Assembly: GCA_002449555.1 (NCBI GenBank) | Contig: DJXA01000202.1 | Coordinates: 7,740 to 14,425, forward strand | DNA length: 6,686 nt | Origin: Atopobiaceae bacterium UBA7016 | GTDB lineage: Bacteria; Actinomycetota; Coriobacteriia; Coriobacteriales; Atopobiaceae | Direction: 5' to 3' | Shown here: positions 1 through 5,282 of the stretch, piece after piece | Position numbering within the stretch: the first letter of the stretch is position 1 | How the letters are laid out: each line of letters begins with the position of its first letter | Made by a program: the position numbers and the translations under genes | Notes under the pieces: generated by a model | Seen by the model: the letters and a program-made list of their open reading frames with translations, nothing else | Told to the model about the DNA's origin: nothing | Databases searched by the model: none

Positions 1-38
1 AATCGGGGCCTGACCCAAAGTTGCACATTCACGTGTTC

Positions 39-602
39 TTATGCCAGCTCGGCCACAATCTCGTCGGTGCTGACGATACGCGAGCCGTAGCACTTCACAA
101 AGTGCTCGATGCCCGCCTCCTGCGTGCCGCAGAGGAAGGTACGCGTGGCGTCCTCAACCACCACGGACGCATAGCCCAGGAAGTAGGCGTCCGCCAGCGT
201 GTGCAGCACGCAGATGTTGGTGTCCTCGCCCACCGCGATGACGGTGTCCACGCCCAGCTCGCGCAGGGTGAGGTCGAGGTCGGTACCAAAGAAGCCGCTG
301 TAGCGACGCTTCGGGATGATGAAGTCGCGCTCGCCCGAGCCAGCCTTCAGGGCCGGGTTGGGCACCGCCTTGCCACGCACGCCGTGTTCACCCCACAGGT
401 CAAGCTCGCGGTCGACACCCAGGATGTGCGCGTCGTCGCAGAAGATGACGGGCATGCCCGCCGCGCGAGCCGCGTCCACCACGCGCGTCGAGTTCGCGAC
501 CACGCGCTCCTCTTCGGGGCTGGGGTTGTACAGCGTGTCGTCACCCTCAGTGACCAGCACGTCAATGACTAGCACTGCAGTCTTTGCCTTGTCGAGCGCC
601 AT
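39..602 (-). CDS. Isochorismatase-family cysteine hydrolase, probable nicotinamidase-like amidase
   Basis: This 187-residue protein has the length and motif order of the isochorismatase/nicotinamidase family. The expected catalytic triad is visible: Asp14 (AVLVIDVL), Lys98 (IPKRRYSGFFGTDL) and Cys131 (GEDTNICVLHT). Asp57, His59 and His73 are placed like the metal ligands of nicotinamidases (DxH, then H before VRG). The stretch around RYSGFFGTDLDLTLRELG and CVLHTLADAYFLGY resembles Bacillus-type PncA, as I remember that family. A nicotinamidase would convert nicotinamide to nicotinate in NAD salvage in the cytoplasm. The family also includes other amidases, so the substrate is not proven. The ATG is preceded by AAGGGAG seven bases upstream, which supports this start. 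The gene lies 24 nt downstream of the coiled-coil hydrolase on the same strand with no terminator between, so co-transcription is possible. The family call is firm; the nicotinamidase role is moderate. Confidence 0.85.
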   Translation of the reverse strand: MALDKAKTAVLVIDVLVTEGDDTLYNPSPEEERVVANSTRVVDAARAAGMPVIFCDDAHILGVDRELDLWGEHGVRGKAVPNPALKAGSGERDFIIPKRRYSGFFGTDLDLTLRELGVDTVIAVGEDTNICVLHTLADAYFLGYASVVVEDATRTFLCGTQEAGIEHFVKCYGSRIVSTDEIVAELA

Positions 603-626
603 GCGAGACTCCCTTCGGTGTCTTGG

Positions 627-1841
627 TTAGGACAGGGCCACGCCACCCATCCAGCCCCAACGCGGCGTCACGAGGCCGCTGTAGCTGGCAATCCAGGTGT
701 CGAGCCCCTGGGTGTTGATGAATCCGATGTTTTCCATCACCAGGCCGTTTCCGATGTAGATGCCCACGTGGCCGTAAATGGCGCCCAGACCCGAGGAGGG
801 ATAGGTGGACACGGCCACGATCATGCCCGGCTGAATGGCACTGGTGTCGGAGCTGAAGCAGTAGTAGTTGTAGAGGTCGCAGGCGTTGCCACCCCACGAG
901 CCCACGCCCGCGCGCTCGAACACGTCCTCGACCCACCAAGCGCACAGGCCGCCGCCCGGCGAAGGAGTGGTGTAGCACGCGTTGATGACCGCCTGCGCGG
1001 AACCGCTTGCGCCAGCAACGATCTGGTCAGGGTACACGCGCGAGCCACCCGAGCTCGAGCCGGACGAAGCGGCGGCGGCCGCAGCCTCGCGAGCGCGCTC
1101 GGCCTCCTTCTCGGCCGCCATGAGTTCCTCGTCACGCTGAGCGATAAGCTCCTGCACCTTGGCGTCGAGGCTCGAGATGAGCGCGGACACCTCCTGCTGC
1201 TTGGCGCGAAGGTCCTCGATCTGGGCCTCCTGCAGAGCATTGAGCTCCTCGAGCTCGGCGCGACGCTCCTCAAGCTCGGCCTTCTGCTCCTCAAGGGCAA
1301 CCTTATGCTCCTCAAGCTCGGCCTTGATCTGCTTCACGTCCGCGATGAGCTGTGTGTCGCTCTGGCTGATCTTGTCCAGATAGTAGATGTTGGACTCCAG
1401 CTCCTCAAAGCTGGAGGACGAAAGCAAGATGTCCAGGAAGTTGGTACCGCCGGTCTTGTAGGCGCTGGAGATGCGCTTCGACAGACGCTCCTGCTTGCGC
1501 CCGAGCTCGCGCTCACGCGACGCAATTGCCTCCTCGGTATCAGAAATCTGCTCCTGCGTAACGTAGATCTCTTCCTCCGTGGCATAGATCTGGTCGAGCG
1601 TCTGGGCCTGCGCGATGGAGAGCTCCTGCACCTCTCCGGCCAACGCATCGAGCTGCACCATGGCCGCATCGTACTGGCCCTGTACCTCGTCAATCTGAGC
1701 CTGGGTCTGGTCGGCCTTGGCGCGAAGCTCTTCCTCGGTCTCGGCAAACGCGGGCGTCGCGGCAAGAAGCGCCCCAGCACCAGCCAAAAGCTTGAGTGCC
1801 TCGCGACGCGTCAACATGTTCTCATTCTTCTTGGGTTCCAC
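627..1841 (-). CDS. Exported coiled-coil peptidoglycan hydrolase, PcsB-like, with C-terminal CHAP-type domain
   Basis: This 404-residue protein probably acts outside the cell on peptidoglycan. I chose the GTG at 1841 because AGGGG sits five bases upstream; the in-frame ATG at 1817 has a poorer site. Residues 1-33 form a leader with a twin-arginine motif (TRREALK, Arg12-Arg13), a hydrophobic stretch and an Ala-x-Ala cleavage site after TPAFA. Residues 34 to about 255 are coiled coil rich in Glu, Gln, Ala and Leu. They include the SAYKTGGTNFLDILLSSSSF hinge segment (126-145) seen in the PcsB/CwlO/EnvC group, whose members are controlled by FtsEX. A short Ala/Ser/Gly linker (253-267) follows. 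The C-terminal domain (about 270-404) has Cys300 (GGLCAWWVEDVF), a WGGNA segment (316-320), His358 (YGHVGIYIG) and Glu370/Asn371, fitting a CHAP-like amidase/endopeptidase; NlpC/P60 is the alternative. It is the first gene of a possible two-gene unit with the downstream cysteine hydrolase. The bond cut is unknown. Confidence 0.85.
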   Translation of the reverse strand: MEPKKNENMLTRREALKLLAGAGALLAATPAFAETEEELRAKADQTQAQIDEVQGQYDAAMVQLDALAGEVQELSIAQAQTLDQIYATEEEIYVTQEQISDTEEAIASRERELGRKQERLSKRISSAYKTGGTNFLDILLSSSSFEELESNIYYLDKISQSDTQLIADVKQIKAELEEHKVALEEQKAELEERRAELEELNALQEAQIEDLRAKQQEVSALISSLDAKVQELIAQRDEELMAAEKEAERAREAAAAAASSGSSSGGSRVYPDQIVAGASGSAQAVINACYTTPSPGGGLCAWWVEDVFERAGVGSWGGNACDLYNYYCFSSDTSAIQPGMIVAVSTYPSSGLGAIYGHVGIYIGNGLVMENIGFINTQGLDTWIASYSGLVTPRWGWMGGVALS

Positions 1842-2093
1842 GTCATCCCCTAGTTCGTTGAAGGTCTGCTTCGGGCTGTCGAGTTCCCCGCAGGCGGGCC
1901 GCAGCCCACGAGCGTAGACAGTATGGTAACACGCCGCCAGACGAACATGCCCCGCGAGGACCCAACTGCACAGCCTAGGTGTTTGAGGGTACCCAGCCTT
2001 GCGCGGGTTCGACCAAACCTCACCAATTGTGCCCAAGGCCTTCACCGAGGGCACAAGAAACTGAAGCGGCGCAGAACGCGCCTGAAAAGCCCG
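1842..2093 (-). promoter_or_regulatory. Leader and likely promoter region of the peptidoglycan hydrolase gene
   Basis: This 252-nt stretch lies between the end of larE and the GTG of the hydrolase and has no convincing gene. Reading the minus strand, a weak extended -10-like element TGTTACCAT ends at 1923, without a good -35. Downstream, CTGTC (minus strand, 1921-1917) can pair with GACAG (1880-1876), enclosing GC-rich bases that can form smaller hairpins, so the mRNA leader may be folded. The SD AGGGG lies just before the start. I compared the leader by eye with the cyclic-di-AMP (ydaO) riboswitch, which often precedes cell-wall hydrolase genes in actinobacteria, and did not find its conserved blocks in order. 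The promoter position is a low-confidence inference. Confidence 0.3.
2027..2056 (-). repeat. Perfect 8-bp inverted repeat downstream of larE, possible terminator or operator
   Basis: TTGTGCCC at 2027-2034 and GGGCACAA at 2049-2056 are exact reverse complements separated by 14 nt. The repeat starts 37 nt beyond the larE stop codon on the minus strand. A transcript could fold it into an 8-bp stem. No uridine run follows on either strand, so it is not a textbook intrinsic terminator. It could end or stabilise the larE transcript, or serve as a protein site for the hydrolase gene. Confidence 0.35.
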
Positions 2094-2918
2094 CTACAGG
2101 ACCTCGTTCATGGCTCCCGAACGGAATCCTGCGAGGTCAAGAGCCACGTAGGTGAAGCCGATGCCCTTGAGGCGCGCCACTACCTGGGTGCGTACGTCAT
2201 CCGCTGCAAGGCAGGCGACGTCGTCAGCAGGCACTTCGATGCGCGCAAGCTCTCCCCGTGCGCCGTGGACCCGCACGCGAAGCTGCGCAAACCCGAGGTC
2301 GTGCAGGTAGTCCTCGGCCTGCTCGACCATGGAAAGCTTCTGCTCGGTAATCTCGTCGCCGTACGCAAAGCGCGAGGCAAGGCACGCGGCCGAGGGCATG
2401 TTCCATGTGGGAAGCCCCATCTGATGCGAGAGCTCTCGTATCTCCGCCTTGGTAAGGCCCGCCTCCTGCAGCGGGCTCCGAATGCCCAGCTCGGACAGGG
2501 CGCGCAGGCCAGGGCGGTAGTCGCCTTGGTCGTCCACGTTTGACCCGTCCACCAGACACGCCATGCCATGCCGCCGCGCGACGTCTTGCATGTGCAGGAA
2601 GAGCTCCTTCTTGCAGTGATAGCAGCGGTCCTTGGGGTTCTCGCGAAAGCCCGGCACGTCCAGCTCGTTGAAGCGCATCACCTCGTGCGCGATGCCCTGC
2701 TCTGCACAGAACTGCTGCGTGCGCTCGATGTCGCGCGTGGGAATGGAGCGCCCAGCCGAGGTGACGGCAAGCATGTTCTCGCCCAGCGTGTCGTGCGCCA
2801 CCTTGGCGAGCAGCGTTGAGTCGACGCCACCCGAGTAAGCGACGGCAACCGTCCCCATGTCACGCAGGATGCTCCTCAACGTGTCAAGCTTGGTTTGCAA
2901 GAGGTTTTCGTTCGTCAT
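2094..2918 (-). CDS. larE: ATP-dependent sulfur transferase LarE, NPN cofactor synthesis
   Basis: LarE adenylates each carboxylate of the LarB product (pyridinium-3,5-biscarboxylate mononucleotide) and replaces it with a thiocarboxylate, working twice in the cytoplasm. The 274-residue length is normal for the family. The PP-loop SGGVDST is at residues 29-35. Other family segments are DGSNVDDQGDYRPGLRALSE (124-143), SPLQEAGLTKAEIR (148-161), ACLASRFAYG (178-187) and the end DLAGFRSGAMNEVL. Cys99 and Cys102 (DRCYHCK) plus Cys179 give a three-cysteine set. This fits LarE proteins that bind a [4Fe-4S] cluster and turn over, rather than the Lactobacillus plantarum type that sacrifices one cysteine; this is inference from motif positions. 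The ATG at 2918 is preceded by GTAGGA. Starts further upstream would run into larB. The gene is transcribed divergently from larB-larC. Confidence 0.95.
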   Translation of the reverse strand: MTNENLLQTKLDTLRSILRDMGTVAVAYSGGVDSTLLAKVAHDTLGENMLAVTSAGRSIPTRDIERTQQFCAEQGIAHEVMRFNELDVPGFRENPKDRCYHCKKELFLHMQDVARRHGMACLVDGSNVDDQGDYRPGLRALSELGIRSPLQEAGLTKAEIRELSHQMGLPTWNMPSAACLASRFAYGDEITEQKLSMVEQAEDYLHDLGFAQLRVRVHGARGELARIEVPADDVACLAADDVRTQVVARLKGIGFTYVALDLAGFRSGAMNEVL

Positions 2919-2938
2919 AATTCCTACCTGTTTGATTG

Positions 2939-2979
2939 GCATTCGTGACATTGTATGACAACCGTATGCATTCGTGCCA
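2939..2979. repeat. Pair of 12-nt direct repeats in the divergent lar promoter
   Basis: GCATTCGTGACA (2939-2950) and GCATTCGTGCCA (2968-2979) differ at one base and are spaced 29 nt apart, nearly three helical turns. They flank the overlapping promoter elements, one copy on each side of the larB -35. Such spacing is common for paired operator half-sites, but no regulator can be named from the sequence. Confidence 0.5.
2950..2955 (-). promoter_or_regulatory. Predicted -10 element for larE
   Basis: On the minus strand this reads TACAAT, a five-of-six match to the -10 consensus, about 32 nt before the larE ATG. There is no good -35 at 17 nt; TTGTGG lies 21 nt upstream, which is too far. A weak -35 would fit a promoter that needs an activator. 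The element touches the -35 of the larB promoter, so the two polymerases would compete or share control. Confidence 0.3.
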
Positions 2980-2983
2980 CAAT
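2955..2983 (+). promoter_or_regulatory. Predicted sigma-70-type promoter for larB-larC
   Basis: ATGACA at 2955-2960 matches five of six bases of the -35 consensus. CACAAT at 2978-2983 matches four of six of the -10 consensus, with an ideal 17-nt spacer. Transcription would start near 2990, leaving about 20 nt of leader that ends in the SD AGGAGG at 3001-3006. The assignment was made by eye. Confidence 0.45.
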
Positions 2984-3010
2984 AGTAGGAAATACCTATG
3001 AGGAGGGCAT

Positions 3011-3790
3011 GTGGAGAAGAGGGACCTAGAGGAATTGCTGTCTGCCGTCGCCGATGGCAGCGTTGCGGTTGATGAGGCAAGCCGTCGGCTCTCGCATCGC
3101 TCGTTTGAGGACCTGGGCTACGCCAAGCCCGACCTTGACCGAGGCAGGCGCCAAGGCGTGTCCGAAGTGGTGTACGGCGCCGGCAAGACGGCCGAGCAGA
3201 TCATCGGCATTGTCGAGGCGCTGCACGCCGCGGGCGACCAGCACATCATGGTGACGAGGCTTGAGGCAGAGAAGGCCCGTGCGGTTGCCGCCGGTCTCAG
3301 CCCCGAAGTTGCCGCCATCTTTGCCTATCATGACCTGCCGCGCATTGGCATTGTGGGCAATAAACCGCAGGCAGATGGCTTTGGTTATATCGCGGTTGCT
3401 GCCGCCGGCACCAGTGACCTGTACTGCGCAGAAGAGGCCGCGCTGACAGCCGAAATGCTGGGGAGCCGCGTGGTGAGGCTCTACGACGTGGGCGTGGCGG
3501 GATTGCACCGGCTGCTCGCCCACACCGACGAGCTGCGCGGGGCTACCGCCGTGATTGCCATCGCGGGCATGGAGGGCGCGCTAGCCAGCGTGGTGGGCGG
3601 ACTGGTCCCCTGCCCCGTCATCGCCTGCCCCACCAGCGTGGGCTATGGCGCCTCGCTGGGCGGCATTGCCGCGCTGCTGTCGATGCTCAACTCGTGCGCC
3701 AGCGGCGTCTCGGTGGTGAACATCGACAACGGATTTGGTGCTGGGTATCAGGCCGCGCTCATCGACCACGTGGGACGCTGGCAGGCATAA
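3011..3790 (+). CDS. larB: NPN cofactor biosynthesis protein LarB, NaAD carboxylase/hydrolase
   Basis: LarB starts NPN synthesis. It carboxylates the pyridinium ring of nicotinic acid adenine dinucleotide and hydrolyses the dinucleotide, releasing AMP and pyridinium-3,5-biscarboxylate mononucleotide. The 259-residue protein has a short N-terminal helical part followed by the family segment DLDRGRRQGVSEVVYGAGKT (41-60). The C-terminal half is a PurE-like (AIR carboxylase) domain with AAAGTSD (130-136), YDVGVAGLHRLL (158-169) and GMEGALASVVGGLVP (186-200). It ends with PTSVGYGASLGG (207-218), MLNSCASG (225-232) and NIDNGFGAGYQAA (237-249). Cys229 is in the position expected for the cysteine that attaches to the substrate ring in studied LarB. 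The start is a GTG with AGGAGG four bases upstream. larC follows after 48 nt on the same strand, so the two are very likely an operon. Confidence 0.96.
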   Translation: MEKRDLEELLSAVADGSVAVDEASRRLSHRSFEDLGYAKPDLDRGRRQGVSEVVYGAGKTAEQIIGIVEALHAAGDQHIMVTRLEAEKARAVAAGLSPEVAAIFAYHDLPRIGIVGNKPQADGFGYIAVAAAGTSDLYCAEEAALTAEMLGSRVVRLYDVGVAGLHRLLAHTDELRGATAVIAIAGMEGALASVVGGLVPCPVIACPTSVGYGASLGGIAALLSMLNSCASGVSVVNIDNGFGAGYQAALIDHVGRWQA

Positions 3791-3806
3791 GGCGGAAGAA
3801 GGCTGG

Positions 3807-3821
3807 CGCGCCTTGGGCGCG
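3807..3821 (+). other. Small GC-only hairpin between larB and larC
   Basis: CGCGCC and GGCGCG pair perfectly around a TTG loop, five bases before the SD AAGGAG of larC. No T-run follows, so it is not a terminator. It could slow decay of the larB part of the message or tune ribosome entry at larC. It may also be chance in GC-rich DNA. Confidence 0.35.
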
Positions 3822-3838
3822 TGGGGAAGGAGCCAAGC

Positions 3839-5197
3839 ATGGGAAGAACGCTTTACCTTGACTGTTCGAGCGGCATTAGCGGCGACATGGTGGTTGGCGC
3901 GCTGCTGGATGCCGGCGCGAGCGAGGAGCGCTTGCGCGCGGCGCTGAGCAGCCTAGGCGTGGGCGGATTTGAGATCAAGGTGTCGCGCAAGACGGTGTCA
4001 GCGCTTGACGTGTGTGACTTTGACGTGGCGCTCGACGCCGAGCACGATGGCCACGACCACGACATGCAGTGGCTGTACGGCAACCTTGATGGCGATGAGC
4101 ATCACCACCATCACGACCATGAGCACGATCATGAGCATCATCATGACCACGAGCGCCATGAGCATGAGCACCACCATCATGACCACGACCATGAGCATCA
4201 CCATCACCACGAGCATCGCGGCCCGGCCGAGGTCAAGGCCATCATCGATGCCGGCAATCTCAGCGCCCGCACGCGCCAGATTGCGCATCGCATCTTTGAC
4301 ATCGTTGCCGAGGCCGAGTCAAAGGCCCATGGCGTCCCACTTGAGGAGGTGCACTTCCACGAAGTTGGCGCCGTCGACTCCATCGTCGACGTGGTAGCCG
4401 CCGCTTTTTGCATTGACGACCTCAAGATTGACGACGTCGTCATCTCCGCGCTTGGCGAGGGACACGGCCGCGTGCGCTCCGCCCACGGCGTGCTTCCCAT
4501 CCCGGTTCCCGCGGTGGCCAACATCGTCGCCGCCCATGGCCTGGTGCTCACGCAGCGCGACATCGCGGGCGAGCTCGTCACCCCCACCGGCGCGGCCATC
4601 GCCGCGGCGCTGAGAAGCGCAGATGCCCTGCCCGCAAGCTACCGCATCGTGTCCGTCGGCACGGGCTCTGGCAAGCGCGACTACCACCCGGTCAGCACGG
4701 TCCGCGCCACCATCGTCGAAGAGGTCAAGGCAACCGCGGCACCGTCAGACTACACCTTCGAGGCTCCGCACCTGTGGAAGCTCGAGACCGAGGTGGATGA
4801 CTGCACGGGTGAGGCGCTCGCCCACGCGCTTGACCGCCTGTACGAGGCAGGCGCCTTTGAGGCTCACTACCTGCCCGTCTTCATGAAGAAGGGCCGCCCG
4901 GGCTATCAGATCGAGGTACTGTGCGCAGAGGCCGCCATCCCCGCGCTTGAGCAGGTCATCTTTGAGGACACCACCACCATCGGCATCCGCCGCACGCCGC
5001 TTTGGCGCACGGCGCTTCCGCGCGAGATTCTTGGCATCGAGACGGTCTATGGCCCCGCAAAGGTGAAGGCCGTCGTACTTCCCGATGGCGAGCGCAGGCT
5101 TTATCCCGAGTACGCAACCGTCGCCGCGCTTGCAAAGAGCGCCGGCGCCTCGTATCAGGCCGTCTATCGGGCTGTTATTGCTGCCGCACAGGCCTAG
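3839..5197 (+). CDS. larC: Nickel insertion protein LarC, CTP-dependent cyclometallase with His-rich tract
   Basis: LarC inserts nickel into the dithiolated pyridinium mononucleotide made by LarE, forming carbon-nickel and sulfur-nickel bonds with CTP hydrolysis. The 452-residue protein starts at an ATG with AAGGAG six bases upstream. The N-terminal LarC1 part begins LYLDCSSGISGDMVVGALLD (5-24). It continues after a His-rich insertion with VHFHEVGAVDSIVDVVAA (171-188), GHGRVRSAHGVLPIPVPA (208-225), ELVTPTGAA (245-253) and SVGTGSGKRDYH (272-283). The LarC2 part runs from about 307, with LWKLETEVDDCTGE (312-325), PVFMKKGRPGYQ (346-357) and EDTTTIGIRR (376-385). In L. plantarum the two parts are joined by programmed frameshifting; here they are one uninterrupted frame. 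The His-rich tract (88-126) probably binds or stores nickel, by analogy with His-rich nickel chaperones. The gene follows larB and ends just before a long hairpin. Confidence 0.96.
   Translation: MGRTLYLDCSSGISGDMVVGALLDAGASEERLRAALSSLGVGGFEIKVSRKTVSALDVCDFDVALDAEHDGHDHDMQWLYGNLDGDEHHHHHDHEHDHEHHHDHERHEHEHHHHDHDHEHHHHHEHRGPAEVKAIIDAGNLSARTRQIAHRIFDIVAEAESKAHGVPLEEVHFHEVGAVDSIVDVVAAAFCIDDLKIDDVVISALGEGHGRVRSAHGVLPIPVPAVANIVAAHGLVLTQRDIAGELVTPTGAAIAAALRSADALPASYRIVSVGTGSGKRDYHPVSTVRATIVEEVKATAAPSDYTFEAPHLWKLETEVDDCTGEALAHALDRLYEAGAFEAHYLPVFMKKGRPGYQIEVLCAEAAIPALEQVIFEDTTTIGIRRTPLWRTALPREILGIETVYGPAKVKAVVLPDGERRLYPEYATVAALAKSAGASYQAVYRAVIAAAQA
4100..4216 (+). repeat. Low-complexity codon tract encoding the His/Asp/Glu-rich segment of LarC
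   Basis: These 39 codons (LarC residues 88-126) encode 26 histidines, with almost all the rest Asp or Glu and one Arg. Three more histidines lie just before at residues 69, 72 and 74. CAT and CAC, GAC and GAT, and GAG codons are mixed, so this is not a pure DNA repeat. That points to selection on the protein rather than recent slippage alone. Reading frame is kept throughout. Confidence 0.9.
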
Positions 5198-5208
5198 TCG
5201 CAGAGCTT

Positions 5209-5279
5209 AACCGAGCGCCGGTGCCCGCTTTTCCTGAAGAACCTGCTGTTTCAGGAAAAACGGGCACCGGTGCTCGGTT
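5209..5279. terminator. Long 30-bp-arm hairpin between convergent genes, probable bidirectional terminator
   Basis: Arms 5209-5238 and 5250-5279 are reverse complements at 28 of 30 positions, with an 11-nt loop. In the plus-strand RNA one mismatch is a G-U wobble and the other a C-A pair. In the minus-strand RNA the roles swap, so both transcripts fold nearly completely. The hairpin begins 11 nt after the larC stop and 3 nt after the phosphatase stop on the other strand. The inner stem has CTTTTCC/GGAAAAACG, and only a weak T-run follows on either side. It is much longer than a usual intrinsic terminator, so it may also be a dispersed genomic repeat. Confidence 0.7.
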
Positions 5280-5282
5280 GCT

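Larger units (their letters stand above)
2919..3010. promoter_or_regulatory. Divergent larE / larBC promoter region
   Basis: The 92 nt between the two start codons must serve both directions, and the promoter-like elements overlap in the middle. The region also carries a 12-nt direct repeat (2939-2950 and 2968-2979), an 11-nt palindrome TTGTATGACAA (2951-2961), and the inverted 7-mers TTCCTAC (2921-2927) and GTAGGAA (2985-2991). It is less GC-rich than the flanking genes. The arrangement suggests that one regulator could control both transcripts. The regulator is not in the window. Confidence 0.6.

Noticed and set aside
618..1853. Long plus-strand open frame (411 codons) opposite the peptidoglycan hydrolase gene
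   Set aside because: It is Leu- and Arg-rich with no recognisable motif. It is the antisense reading of the Glu/Gln-rich coiled coil, whose own strand has a ribosome site, leader and catalytic motifs.
2000..2024. GGTTCGACC resembling a tRNA T-arm, with ACC nearby
   Set aside because: The flanking bases do not form the five-pair T stem, and no D arm, anticodon arm or acceptor stem can be built on either strand.
1842..2054. Upstream extension of the peptidoglycan hydrolase
   Set aside because: It would bury the signal peptide under about 70 residues with no secretory character, while the GTG at 1841 has a good ribosome site.
1842..2060. Possible cyclic-di-AMP riboswitch before the cell-wall hydrolase
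   Set aside because: Fragments such as TCGAACCCG and CGACAG recall parts of it, but the ordered conserved blocks are missing. A covariance-model search would settle it.
2919..3080. Upstream extension of larE to an earlier start
   Set aside because: It would overlap the divergent promoters and the first codons of larB. The extra residues look unlike LarE, and the ATG at 2918 has its own ribosome site.
4100..4216. CRISPR-like or tandem DNA repeat
   Set aside because: The repetition is at codon level within the larC frame, with no constant repeat unit or spacers.
3998..4288. Minus-strand frame that looks like a Val/Met-rich membrane protein
   Set aside because: The hydrophobic run is simply the complement of His, Asp and Glu codons in larC (CAT to ATG, CAC to GTG, GAC to GTC), so it is an artefact.
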